Source: an uncultured Pirellulaceae bacterium (GTDB lineage Bacteria; Planctomycetota; Planctomycetia; Pirellulales; Pirellulaceae). From it: a DNA stretch of 64,000 nt. The stretch's first letter is position 1. Every line of letters begins with the position of its first letter. Positions 26,785 to 35,332 of this stretch are shown here, piece by piece. Below the pieces are notes generated by a model. It saw nothing but the letters and a program-made list of their open reading frames with translations, searched no databases and was not told the origin of the DNA. The translations under genes and the position numbers were made by a program. The stretch covers positions 61,940-125,939 of the forward strand of contig CALDHM010000019.1 of assembly GCA_937941455.1 (NCBI GenBank), written 5' to 3'.

Positions 26785-28068
26785 ATGGAAACCGTGAGCA
26801 CTACCGCCAACATTTTGTACGTCCACTATCACCGCCAACTTGTCGGCACGCTGCATGCCCACGGCGAGCAGTTCTCGTTTCGCTACGCCCGCAGTTGGCT
26901 CGAACAGCCGCAACATTTTCCGATCAGTTTGTCCTTGCCCCTCAGCGGCGAATACAGCGACGAAGCAGCCCAAGCGTTTTTCGTGAATTTGCTCCCCGAA
27001 GCCACCGTTCGGCAGCGGATCTGCGCGGCCTTGAAGATCTCTGCCGGCAACGACTTCGAATTGCTGCGAGCGATCGGTGGCGACTGCGCCGGGGCCCTCA
27101 CGATCACCGAAACCGAGACCGTCGCGCTACGGCCGATCGCCTACGAATTCATCTCACCCAAACAGCTTGATGACTGGTCGGCGGGAACGCCCGACGCATT
27201 CTCGGCCGTGACCGGGCACAACGAGGTGCGTCTCTCGCTGGCGGGAGCGCAAGACAAGTTGCCAGTGCACGAAATCGACGGCCGACTGGCGATTCCTACC
27301 GGCGACGCGCCGAGCACGCTGCTGCTGAAATTTGCGTCGCCGTTTTATTCGCATCTCCCCGAAAATGAAGCGTTCGTCACTCTCATCGCGAAGAAATTGG
27401 GTTTGCCGGTGGTCGATATCGAGCTGCGGGCCACAGCCAAGAAGCGGATCGCGGTGATCCATCGCTACGATCGCATCGTCGATGACCGTGGCATTCGGCG
27501 TTTGCATCAAGAGGATTTTTGCCAAGCGTTGGGGATCGACGCCCGGCGTAAATACGAAAAAGAGGGGGGGCCAAGCTTGGCCGCCTGCGCCGCCGTGATC
27601 CGCGCTCATTGCGCGCTGCCGATTGTCGAATTGCGGAAGCTGATCGATTGGGCCTTGTTCAATCTGATTTTCGGCAACGCCGATGCGCATGGGAAAAATC
27701 TGTCGCTGCTGAACGGCGAGGACGGGCGCCGAGTGCTGGCTCCGTTTTACGATTTGGTCTGCACCCGTAATTACCCCAAAATCGATCGTCATCTGGCGAT
27801 GAGCCTGGGGGGGCGTACCGATCCGGACTTGGTTGGACAGGCACAACTACGTCAGTTCGCTGAAGATCTCGGCGTTGGCTGGCGCCTGATCGAGGAGGCC
27901 ACCGAGCGGTTGATCCAGCGCAGTTCGCAGGCCATCGACGAAGCGACCGCCGTATTCCAAGAGCGGTGGGGCAGAAGCCCCGTGTTGCCACGCATCGTGA
28001 CGCTGGCGCGGAAGCAACTCCAGCGACTGTCGCGGGAATTGGCGTATCGGAGCCGCCAGAACAATTGA
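26785..28068 (+). CDS. hipA: HipA-like serine/threonine kinase toxin
   Basis: A 427-residue HipA kinase. Landmarks are SLAGAQDKLP (151-160, substrate/activation loop region), LLLKF with probable ATP-binding Lys182, HQEDFCQALG (241-250), catalytic NADAHGKN (298-305, Asp300) and FYDLV (Asp323, metal ligand). HipA phosphorylates glutamyl-tRNA synthetase in E. coli and induces growth arrest; the target here is unknown. All catalytic residues look intact, so it should be active unless inhibited by HipB. The ATG at 26785 is the first that gives the conserved start. Confidence 0.88.
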   Translation: METVSTTANILYVHYHRQLVGTLHAHGEQFSFRYARSWLEQPQHFPISLSLPLSGEYSDEAAQAFFVNLLPEATVRQRICAALKISAGNDFELLRAIGGDCAGALTITETETVALRPIAYEFISPKQLDDWSAGTPDAFSAVTGHNEVRLSLAGAQDKLPVHEIDGRLAIPTGDAPSTLLLKFASPFYSHLPENEAFVTLIAKKLGLPVVDIELRATAKKRIAVIHRYDRIVDDRGIRRLHQEDFCQALGIDARRKYEKEGGPSLAACAAVIRAHCALPIVELRKLIDWALFNLIFGNADAHGKNLSLLNGEDGRRVLAPFYDLVCTRNYPKIDRHLAMSLGGRTDPDLVGQAQLRQFAEDLGVGWRLIEEATERLIQRSSQAIDEATAVFQERWGRSPVLPRIVTLARKQLQRLSRELAYRSRQNN

Positions 28069-28097
28069 CCTCGCCGGGCACCAGTAGCGGCCCGCGG

Positions 28098-28736
28098 TCA
28101 TTTTTTCGAACCCGCTGAATTGTCGTAGACCGCTTGCAGCAACTCGTCGACACTGCTGAACTTTTTCTTGGAGCCCAGCGCGGCGTCGAGCAACTGCCGG
28201 GCGTCGGCTTCGGAATGCCCCAGCGAGCACAGGATCAGATACGTGTCATCGACGACCGAGTGTTCCGCGACGTCGGCCAAGCCCGTGTCATCGCGGCCGA
28301 TGAACAAGGCGAATTTGCCCATCTTGCGGCGCAGTTTGGCGACGATCCGTTCGGACATCGCGGCCCCGATGCCGGGGAGCGTCGAGACGCTTTTGAAGTC
28401 TTGTTGTTCGATCGCGCGGGCGATGTCCTGCACCGGCCGAACCATGGCTCGCAGGGCCTTTTTGACCCCCACGCCGTCGACCGAGCAAAATTGCTCGAAA
28501 AATTCTCGCTCGATCTCACTGAGGAAGCCGACCAGTCGGGGAACCATCCGGCCACCTTTCTGCGGATTCCCTTCGAAGTAATGAATCGTGTTTAGCGAAA
28601 CGACCGAGCCCACCAGGGGCTGGAGATGGCGACGTGTGAAGTCCGGAATCAACACCTGATACTCGAAGGGATCGACGGCGATGATGGCGAGCTCCTCGCC
28701 AAGATGAAGTAGTTTGCCGGTAAGTTTCGAAATCAT
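28098..28736 (-). CDS. ruvA: Holliday junction branch migration protein RuvA
   Basis: A 212-residue RuvA. It has the N-terminal OB-fold, the two helix-hairpin-helix regions ([13 protein letters not shown] and [21 protein letters not shown]) and a C-terminal domain ([19 protein letters not shown]) that contacts RuvB. It binds four-way junctions as a tetramer. The start overlaps the ruvC stop by 4 bases. The gene is convergent with hipA, 29 bases away; ruvB is not in the window. Confidence 0.93.
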   Translation of the reverse strand: MISKLTGKLLHLGEELAIIAVDPFEYQVLIPDFTRRHLQPLVGSVVSLNTIHYFEGNPQKGGRMVPRLVGFLSEIEREFFEQFCSVDGVGVKKALRAMVRPVQDIARAIEQQDFKSVSTLPGIGAAMSERIVAKLRRKMGKFALFIGRDDTGLADVAEHSVVDDTYLILCSLGHSEADARQLLDAALGSKKKFSSVDELLQAVYDNSAGSKK

Positions 28737-29242
28737 CGACTTAGAGCCTCGTTGCGTGACAAGTATGCGTGACAGATCGCGATCGCCAACGCGTCAGCCA
28801 CATCGGGTGGATCGGGCACGCTCGCGAGTTGCAGTTGGTTCATCACAGCGAGTTGCACTTGGGCTTTCGGCGCTCGACCGTTGCCCGTCATGACCTTTTT
28901 GATTTGCGTGGCGCGATAGTGGAATACGGGAACGCCAGCCTGGGCTGCCGCGAGACAGATCACACCACGGGCATGCCCCATCAAAATCGCGGTGGTGGGC
29001 CGTTCGTAATGCGCGTACAGTTCCTCGATCGCCATCGCGTCGGGCCGAAAACTCTCAAACAATTCCGCCAGACCGCGGTGAATGTATTGCAGTCGAGCCT
29101 CCAGCGAATCAGCCGCCCGCGACTTGATGATCCCAGCCTCGACCAGATCGACCGTTATGCCGTTCCAGCGCAACAGTCCGTAGCCCGAGGTGTTGAGCCC
29201 CGGATCAATTCCTAAGAAAATTTTCGTCGTCGCTCCTTCCAT
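28733..29242 (-). CDS. ruvC: Crossover junction endodeoxyribonuclease RuvC
   Basis: A 169-residue RuvC. Catalytic acids are in LGIDPGLNTSGYG, AIEELYAHYERPTTA and PPDVADALAIAICHAYL. It resolves Holliday junctions by paired nicks. I chose the ATG at 29242 because GGAGG lies 8 bases upstream, and it lies 16 bases after the ispF stop; a longer in-frame start would run into ispF. It is translationally coupled to ruvA. Confidence 0.92.
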   Translation of the reverse strand: MEGATTKIFLGIDPGLNTSGYGLLRWNGITVDLVEAGIIKSRAADSLEARLQYIHRGLAELFESFRPDAMAIEELYAHYERPTTAILMGHARGVICLAAAQAGVPVFHYRATQIKKVMTGNGRAPKAQVQLAVMNQLQLASVPDPPDVADALAIAICHAYLSRNEALSR

Positions 29243-29258
29243 GTCGTCAGCCTCCAAG

Positions 29259-29759
29259 CTATCCCATCGAATTCGCTTCTGGGCGGAAGAGCAGCACGAC
29301 GCACTGTGCGGAAATTGCGGCCATGGTGCCGACGGCGTCGACACCCTCACCCGTTTTCGCCTTGACGTTGACTTGAGGCGGCTCCACTTGCAGCAACTCG
29401 GCGATCCGTTGGACCATGTAGGGTTTGTACTCGTTTAGCTTGGGTCGTTCCGCAAAGATGATCGCATCGACATTGACGATGTGGTGGCCGAATTCTCGGA
29501 CCCGTTGGCAAGCCAACTGCAACATCTCCCCAGAGTCGCGGCCCCGATTCTCCGGTGCCGTATCGGGAAACATTTCACCGATATCCCCCAATGCCGCTGC
29601 GCCAAGCAGGGCGTCGGTCAAGGCGTGGAGCAGCACATCGGCATCACTGTGGCCCAAGGCTTGGCGATCGAACGGCACATCGATGCCGCCGATTCGCAAG
29701 GGGCCACCGGGGCCCAGCCGGTGGGTATCGTGTCCGATACCAATGCGGAATGAATTCAT
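29259..29759 (-). CDS. ispF: 2-C-methyl-D-erythritol 2,4-cyclodiphosphate synthase
   Basis: A 166-residue IspF, full length for the family. Metal and substrate motifs are RIGIGHDTHRLGPG, LGHSDADVLLHALTDALLGA, DIGEMFPDT and the closing VKAKTGEGVDAVGTM. It makes the cyclic diphosphate intermediate of the MEP isoprenoid pathway. It heads an ispF-ruvC-ruvA operon, an unusual partnership that is probably just co-transcription. Confidence 0.93.
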   Translation of the reverse strand: MNSFRIGIGHDTHRLGPGGPLRIGGIDVPFDRQALGHSDADVLLHALTDALLGAAALGDIGEMFPDTAPENRGRDSGEMLQLACQRVREFGHHIVNVDAIIFAERPKLNEYKPYMVQRIAELLQVEPPQVNVKAKTGEGVDAVGTMAAISAQCVVLLFRPEANSMG

Positions 29760-30011
29760 CGTGTTAGCAATCTTGCCTTTGGATCAAGTCGTCAGTGATT
29801 TTCTTGCCGCACGCTTGGCTCGACTAGTGCCTTGTTAGGCCGCCTAGGCAAATCCGTATTGTATCAGATGCCCGATGGGAGGTTTACGTCGACGGTCAAT
29901 TTGGCTGGCTGCAGACTTGGGGTTTGACAATCTGCGGCTAGGCTTGTGAAACAAGTCTCCACCCTCGCAGTCCCTGTCTCAAGCTGGGGCTAATCCGTAT
30001 AATCGCCAGAC

Positions 30012-31037
30012 ATGTCGATCATCGAAATTGAGAATCTCTGCAAGTCGTACCGCGTATACCAGAAGAAGGAAGGGGTTTGGGCGGGCATCCGCGGCTTGTT
30101 CCATCGCGAGTATCGCGAAGTTGCGGCGGTGCGGGGCGTGAACCTCCGCGTGGAGTCGGGAGAGTTTGTGGCGTTCCTTGGTCCCAACGGGGCTGGCAAA
30201 ACCACGACTCTGAAACTTTTGTCGGGGGTCATCACACCGACCAGCGGTACCGTGTCGGTGATGGGGTTCGTCCCCTGGCACCGGGATGACGCCTACCGCC
30301 GACGTTTCGCTCTGGTCATGGGGCAGAAGAATCAATTGTGGTGGGATTTGCCGGCCACCGACTCCTTTCGGCTCCATCAGCACATCTACAACATTCCAGG
30401 AGCGGTCTTCGAGCGGACCCGCGATGAGTTGACGGAAATGCTCGATGTGCGGCACCTGCTGGGCCAACCTGTGCGGGAACTTTCGCTTGGGGAGCGGATG
30501 AAGATGGAATTGATCGCCGCCTTGTTGCATTCGCCGGAAATGTTGTTTTTGGATGAACCGACGATCGGCTTGGACGTGGTGGCTCAGCATAAGATTCAAC
30601 AATTCCTCAAGCATTATCAGAACCAACGCCGCACCACGATTTTATTGACCAGCCACTACATGAAGGACATTGCGGCCCTGTGCAAGCGGGTCGTTGTGAT
30701 CGCGAATGGTTCGATTCACTACGATGGCTCGCTGGCAGGTATCATCGATCGATTCAGCGGGGACAAAGTAGTCACGCTGCAATTAGACGAGCGTACGGAC
30801 TTCGCCAGCGTCGCGAAGCTCCCTGGCAGCGTTGAAATCGAGCCCCCGCGGATCAAGTTCCGGGTTCCCCGCGATGAAGTGGCACGCGTTCTAGGAGAGC
30901 TGCTGGATCGATATCAGGTCACTGATGTAATCGTCGAGGATCCGCCGCTGGAGGAAGTCATTGCGTCGATGTTTCTCGAGGCCGCCCAACAAGAGCCCGA
31001 ATTGGTCGGCGCTGCCAACGGGAGGCCCACGCGATGA
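30012..31037 (+). CDS. ABC-2 exporter ATPase (COG4586 type)
   Basis: A 341-residue ATPase. Walker A is GPNGAGKTT (57-65), the signature is LSLGE (157-161), Walker B ends LFLDEP (178-183), and the H-loop is in LLTSHYMKD. The insert MGQKNQLWWDLPATDSF is typical of the COG4586 group. Paired with two permeases, it drives export of an unidentified substrate; relatives include viologen/drug-type and lipid-type exporters. Its stop overlaps the first permease ATG (ATGA). Confidence 0.88.
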   Translation: MSIIEIENLCKSYRVYQKKEGVWAGIRGLFHREYREVAAVRGVNLRVESGEFVAFLGPNGAGKTTTLKLLSGVITPTSGTVSVMGFVPWHRDDAYRRRFALVMGQKNQLWWDLPATDSFRLHQHIYNIPGAVFERTRDELTEMLDVRHLLGQPVRELSLGERMKMELIAALLHSPEMLFLDEPTIGLDVVAQHKIQQFLKHYQNQRRTTILLTSHYMKDIAALCKRVVVIANGSIHYDGSLAGIIDRFSGDKVVTLQLDERTDFASVAKLPGSVEIEPPRIKFRVPRDEVARVLGELLDRYQVTDVIVEDPPLEEVIASMFLEAAQQEPELVGAANGRPTR

Positions 31038-31897
31038 CTAGCGCAGCGACCTGGGGGAGCGAGCTTCGCAAATGGTGGACTTTCTTTCAAATTTCCCTTA
31101 ATGAGCGGCTCGTCTACCGGGGCGACTTCATGCTCGGCACGTTGATGCGATTTTTGCCGACGTTGACGCAGATTTTTTTGTGGTGGGCGATTTTCGAATC
31201 GCTCCCCGCCGCGGTCGGTGGAGCAGGGGGCGAAGGGGGCCGCATCGCCGGTTATCGATACGGTGACATGGTGGCCTACTACCTACTCATTACCATCAGC
31301 CGTGCGTTTTCGAGCATGCCCGGCTTGACGTCAGGCATCGCCAAAATGGTTCGCTCGGGCGAGCTGAAAAAGTATTTGATCCAGCCGGTCGATCTGCTGA
31401 CTTGTTTGTTGATCCAACGCGTGGCGCACAAGTTGGTTTACTACTTGATAGCCACCGTGCCATTCGCGTTGGTGTTTTTCCTGTGCCGCCAATTCTTCAT
31501 TGATGGCTGGCCGAGTGCCGAGGTGTTGGCCGTATTCGCGATGTCGCTGGTCCTGAGTTTTTTGCTCGGTTTTTTTCTCGAAGCGTGCCTTGGTTTGGTT
31601 TCTTTTTGGCTGCTCGAGGTGACATCGTTAGCATTCATTTACATGCTGATGAATTTTTTGTTGTCGGGTCATATGTTCCCGCTCGACCTTCTGCCGGAGT
31701 GGAGCCGCTGGTTGGTTGATTGTTTGCCCCTCAAGTATTTGGCGTATTTTCCCGCGGCTGTTTTTTTGGGGAAGGTCGAGGGGGAGGCGATGTACTGGGG
31801 GTTACTGATCGAGGCCGCTTGGGTGCTATTTTTCGTTGTGCTCTCGGCCTTCTTGTGGACTCGCGGACTCGTCAGGTACAGCGGGTTTGGCGGATAG
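31034..31897 (+). CDS. ABC-2 family permease (COG4587 type)
   Basis: A 287-residue membrane protein with about six hydrophobic helices (PFALVFFLCRQFFIDGWPS; VLAVFAMSLVLSFLLGFFLE; LLIEAAWVLFFVVLSAFLW). It has the characteristic central MNFLLSGHMFPLDLLPEW motif. It is coupled to the upstream ATPase by an ATGA overlap. Together with the next gene it forms the membrane half of a heteromeric exporter. Confidence 0.85.
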   Translation: MTSAATWGSELRKWWTFFQISLNERLVYRGDFMLGTLMRFLPTLTQIFLWWAIFESLPAAVGGAGGEGGRIAGYRYGDMVAYYLLITISRAFSSMPGLTSGIAKMVRSGELKKYLIQPVDLLTCLLIQRVAHKLVYYLIATVPFALVFFLCRQFFIDGWPSAEVLAVFAMSLVLSFLLGFFLEACLGLVSFWLLEVTSLAFIYMLMNFLLSGHMFPLDLLPEWSRWLVDCLPLKYLAYFPAAVFLGKVEGEAMYWGLLIEAAWVLFFVVLSAFLWTRGLVRYSGFGG

Positions 31898-31934
31898 GGC
31901 AGGGGAGGGCAGGGCACAGCCGGTTAAAGCATTG

Positions 31935-32834
31935 ATGCGAAACGATCTCAAGCAATCCGATCTAACCGCGACGGGCAGTCCACTGCGACGCTACTGGCGA
32001 GTCTTCGCGACCTTTGCCAGGAACTCGATCATCCGCGACATGTCGTTTCGTTCTGACTTCATTCTCCAATCGATCACCTCGGTGTCTTGGGCGGTCATGA
32101 ATTACGTTCTGTTCAAGCTAATCTACCGCTTCACCACGTCGATCGGGCCTGATACCGGCTGGCAGGAAAACGAGTTTTTCGTTTTTCTAGGAACGGTTTG
32201 GGTCATCAATGGTTCGATCCAACTGTTGTTCATGGGTAATTTCGACGAATTCAGTGATTTGATTCGGACGGGGGGGCTTGATTTCGCGTTGCTGAAACCG
32301 ATCGACACGCAGTTCCTGATTTCGTTCCCGCGAATGAATTGGTCGCAGGTCCCCAACATCGTTTTGGGGATATTGCTGGTGGTGACCTCGATGAACGCGA
32401 TGTGGAGCGATTCGAGCAAGGGAGCGTGGTTCACCTGGTGGACTGTCCCCGCGTATGTGTTCTTCGTCGGTTGCGGGATCACCATCATGTACAGCGTCAT
32501 GATCTCGCTGGCGTCGACCAGTATTTGGCTGGGCCGGAATCAAAATCTGTATGACTTTTGGTTTTACATCACCAATTTTTACCGTTATCCGATGGAAATC
32601 TACCAACGCGGTAGCCTGGGCTGGGCCCTCTGGGGAACGTTCACTTTTGTGATCCCGATCCTCGTGGTATCGAACGTACCCGCGCGGGTGTTGGCGAACC
32701 CATTGGGGGGCCCTTGGAACGCATGGGAATGGTCGCTGGTTGGGCTTACCCTGGCAATGACGCTGGCAAGCCTGATCTTGAGTCGGCTCGTGTTCCGATC
32801 GGCCCTCAACAGTTATCGGAGTGCCAGCAGTTGA
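31935..32834 (+). CDS. Second ABC-2 family permease (COG3694 type)
   Basis: About 299 residues, with six predicted helices and WLGRNQNLYDFWFYITNFYRY before a PMEIYQ block, a pattern of the COG3694 partner permease. The ATG at 31935 is chosen over an upstream in-frame codon that would overlap the previous gene by 62 bases. There is no strong ribosome site; translation may be coupled. It completes an ATPase/permease/permease trio. Confidence 0.85.
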   Translation: MRNDLKQSDLTATGSPLRRYWRVFATFARNSIIRDMSFRSDFILQSITSVSWAVMNYVLFKLIYRFTTSIGPDTGWQENEFFVFLGTVWVINGSIQLLFMGNFDEFSDLIRTGGLDFALLKPIDTQFLISFPRMNWSQVPNIVLGILLVVTSMNAMWSDSSKGAWFTWWTVPAYVFFVGCGITIMYSVMISLASTSIWLGRNQNLYDFWFYITNFYRYPMEIYQRGSLGWALWGTFTFVIPILVVSNVPARVLANPLGGPWNAWEWSLVGLTLAMTLASLILSRLVFRSALNSYRSASS

Positions 32835-32847
32835 GGGAGGGAAATCA

Positions 32848-33507
32848 ATGAGTGGGGAAACTGGCCGCGAAATCACTTGCAAGTACGCCGACCCCATCGA
32901 TGTGATCTGGGTGCGGACCGCGGAGCGACTGGGAATGTGCGTGGTCCGTGTCCCCGAAGTGTTCGCGAGTTGGGACGGGCGAGGCTGCTTGTCGGTCGGC
33001 ACGGGGGAAACTTTGGATGCCGACGACTCTTTGGCGCAAATGATTTTTCACGAGATCTGCCATGCCCTTGTGGAGGGGCCACGAGGGTTCGAGCTTCCCG
33101 ATTGGGGACTCGACATCGATCGGCCTGAAGACTTGATCCGAGAGCAGGCCAGCCTGAGGTTGCAGGCGGCGTTGGCGGATCGCTTCGGCCTCCGCCAGTT
33201 TTTAGCCGCGACCACGGATTTTCGCAGCTACTACGACGAGCTTCCGGCGGCTCCGCTGCAACCGCTTGGCGACCCCGCGGTCGAGCTTGCCCGCGCGGGT
33301 TGGCAGCGGGCGACGGCAGGTCCGTGGGCCGAAGCGATTCAGGACGCTCTCGAAGCGACGGCAGCGATCGCGCGAATCGTCGCTCCCTTCGCTCCGCTGG
33401 AGTCCCTGTGGCGCCGCGTTGAGGTTTGCAGGGATTCGACAGTCCGCATCGATTGCAGTGATTTCAGCGGTGAAATGGCAGCGTCCCGCAATACGTTGGG
33501 CGGGTAA
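32848..33507 (+). CDS. Conserved protein with HEICH zinc-hydrolase motif
   Basis: A 219-residue cytosolic-looking protein. MIFHEICHALVEGP carries an HExxH zinc motif, which suggests a metallopeptidase fold, but a third ligand is not obvious. Cys residues in KYADP-flanking and CRDSTVRIDC regions near the ends may bind metal or a disulfide. The start has GGGAGGGAAATCA before the ATG. It follows the ABC trio by 13 bases and could be in the same transcript, giving a possible link to export or maturation. Function unknown. Its stop codon lies in the loop of the terminator at 33499. Confidence 0.68.
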   Translation: MSGETGREITCKYADPIDVIWVRTAERLGMCVVRVPEVFASWDGRGCLSVGTGETLDADDSLAQMIFHEICHALVEGPRGFELPDWGLDIDRPEDLIREQASLRLQAALADRFGLRQFLAATTDFRSYYDELPAAPLQPLGDPAVELARAGWQRATAGPWAEAIQDALEATAAIARIVAPFAPLESLWRRVEVCRDSTVRIDCSDFSGEMAASRNTLGG

Positions 33508-33521
33508 ACCCGCCATTTTTT
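33499..33521 (+). terminator. Rho-independent terminator overlapping a stop codon
   Basis: GGCGGG and CCCGCC form a 6-bp stem around a TAAA loop, followed by A and six T. The TAA stop of the upstream gene is in the loop. It should end the ABC-exporter operon transcript. Confidence 0.8.
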
Positions 33522-33711
33522 AGTAATTGACAAGGATTTGCTTGAAAGCGCCATCGGTGCTTTTAGAATAGAAGTCAGAGTCGGGAGTCGATCCAATCGA
33601 AACCTCGCGGCCCACCGCGTTCCGCTGAAGTTGCCTGTTTTGTTCGCCGTTTAGATTGTTGAGAACGTCGGGGTGGGCGCCCGATCGCAGATTTCAGGAG
33701 AATTGCCGAAT

Positions 33712-35058
33712 ATGTCGAAACTGATTCCTTTGGAAGAAGCCGCAAAGTTACTGAGCATCACGCCCGAACGCCTGGTGGAGATGATCTCGAAGAAGCAAAT
33801 TTTCGGCTACCGCGACGGTTCGAGCTGGAAATTCAAGCAGCAGGAAATCGAACGGGTCGCTGATGAATTCGGCCTCGACATCGGCGGCATCGGTGGGGAT
33901 GCCGACTCGGATGAATTTTCGATCGGCGACTCTTCGCTCAACGAGGACCTGATCCTCGAGGACAGCTCCAGTGAGGATGAAGACTTCGAACTGTCCGACG
34001 ATCTGGACTCGCTCTCCTCGAAGGCCAGCGATAAAGGCGAGGGCGGCGGCCTCAACGAAGACAGCGGCTATGATTTTTCGTCCGACAGCAGCGAGTTGAT
34101 TTTGTCGGACAGCAGTTCGGATCTGAGCCTCGAGCCCGAGACTCCCAAGGCCAAGGCCGCTGCGGCGGGTGTCGGCGATGAGGACGATCTTTTACTGTTT
34201 GGCGACAGCAGCTTGGATTTGGCCGCTGGAGACAGCAAAAAATCCAAAGGGGACAGCGATGTTCACGACAACGATTTGTTGCTGAGCGACGACGTGGCTG
34301 GCTCCACCGGCAAACTGCTCAAAGCGATGAGCGACCGCGTAGGGGATTCGAAAGACGAAATCAGCCTCTCGGAAGACGAATTGTTCGACGACGATTTGCG
34401 GCTGGCCGACAGTGATTCGCTTGACGACGCCGTCGATCTTAGCAGCGACTACGAAGACAGTGACATCGTGCTGGACGATAGTGATTCGAGTTCGGAGTTG
34501 GTCCTTGAAAGCAACGAACGGGGTATCTCGCTCGGCCCCAACGACAGCGGCATCGAGCTGTCGGGAGGTCTGGAACTGGAGGCGGTCGACGGTGACGACT
34601 TCGAATTGCCCGACGGTGGCATAATCAGCCTCTCGGAGGCGGCCGAATCCGACGCGGCGACGATGATGCAGGATGACGATTTCAACCTGACTCCTTACGA
34701 AACAAGCGAACCTGATGATTCCAGCGGTTCTCAGGTGATCGCTCTGGAAGATTCGGATCTGTTCGCTTCGGAATCCGATTCGACGCTCCTGAATGAAAGC
34801 GACATGGTGGCTCAGCCCCAAATGCTTACCGAAACACCGCTGCAACCGGATTCGGTCCCAACCGCTGGCGTGGGAGCGGCGGCTCCGGAAATCCCCTTCA
34901 CGATGTGGCAGAACATTGCCTTGGCGTTGGCAGCTTCCGTGTTGCTACTCGGCTTGCCGATCGTCTTCGATACCGCGCGAAATCTTTGGATGCCTAGCGA
35001 TCAAATCACGCACAACGGCATTCTGAACATGATCCTCGAATTGACGGGCATGAAGTAA
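33712..35058 (+). CDS. Acidic Ser/Asp-rich protein with N-terminal HTH and C-terminal membrane anchor
   Basis: A 448-residue protein of three parts. Residues 1-50 are an excisionase/MerR-like helix-turn-helix (KLIPLEEAAKLLSITPERLV; FGYRDGSSWKFKQQEIERV). Residues about 52-390 are an extraordinary acidic, low-complexity region of Asp, Ser, Glu and Leu. Residues about 398-420 form one transmembrane helix (NIALALAASVLLLGLPIVF) near the C-terminus. The ATG at 33712 has AGGAG 11 bases upstream. It may be a membrane-tethered DNA-binding or partitioning protein, but this is inference; no such function is established. Confidence 0.75.
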   Translation: MSKLIPLEEAAKLLSITPERLVEMISKKQIFGYRDGSSWKFKQQEIERVADEFGLDIGGIGGDADSDEFSIGDSSLNEDLILEDSSSEDEDFELSDDLDSLSSKASDKGEGGGLNEDSGYDFSSDSSELILSDSSSDLSLEPETPKAKAAAAGVGDEDDLLLFGDSSLDLAAGDSKKSKGDSDVHDNDLLLSDDVAGSTGKLLKAMSDRVGDSKDEISLSEDELFDDDLRLADSDSLDDAVDLSSDYEDSDIVLDDSDSSSELVLESNERGISLGPNDSGIELSGGLELEAVDGDDFELPDGGIISLSEAAESDAATMMQDDDFNLTPYETSEPDDSSGSQVIALEDSDLFASESDSTLLNESDMVAQPQMLTETPLQPDSVPTAGVGAAAPEIPFTMWQNIALALAASVLLLGLPIVFDTARNLWMPSDQITHNGILNMILELTGMK

Positions 35059-35091
35059 CCGGAATCGTTCGCGACTTCGATTGTTCGAAAC

Positions 35092-35125
35092 GCTGAGCGG
35101 CTCAAGCCCCGCTCGGCTTTTTTTT
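35092..35125 (+). terminator. Rho-independent terminator
   Basis: A 9-bp stem, GCTGAGCGG with CCGCTCGGC (one G-T wobble), loop CTCAAGCC and eight T. It lies 33 bases after the acidic protein and should end that transcript. Confidence 0.8.
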
Positions 35126-35332
35126 GCGTTGCGGTGCGAGTGGCCCGGTGCCTGCAAAATTGGTAAACTACGGCATTCGGCAGGCACCCGGTAAGGGAAT
35201 TTCCTGATTTCACGCCGAACGAATATCGGGCATGCGGATCGGTAGTCCGTACCGCAAGTCCGCGTCATTGCGGAGGGAGAGATTTCCCGTACCGGTTCCG
35301 CTTCATGAATTTGGGGGCTTAAGTCTTAAGTA

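Noticed and set aside
26092..26973. Long minus-strand frame over hipB and the operators
   Set aside because: It is antisense to hipB and hipA, whose motifs are clear, and it runs through the palindromic operators. Its translation has no domain signal.
29979..30626. Minus-strand frame over the ABC ATPase
   Set aside because: Antisense to a Walker A/B-bearing gene; GC-biased codon positions make opposite frames open by chance.
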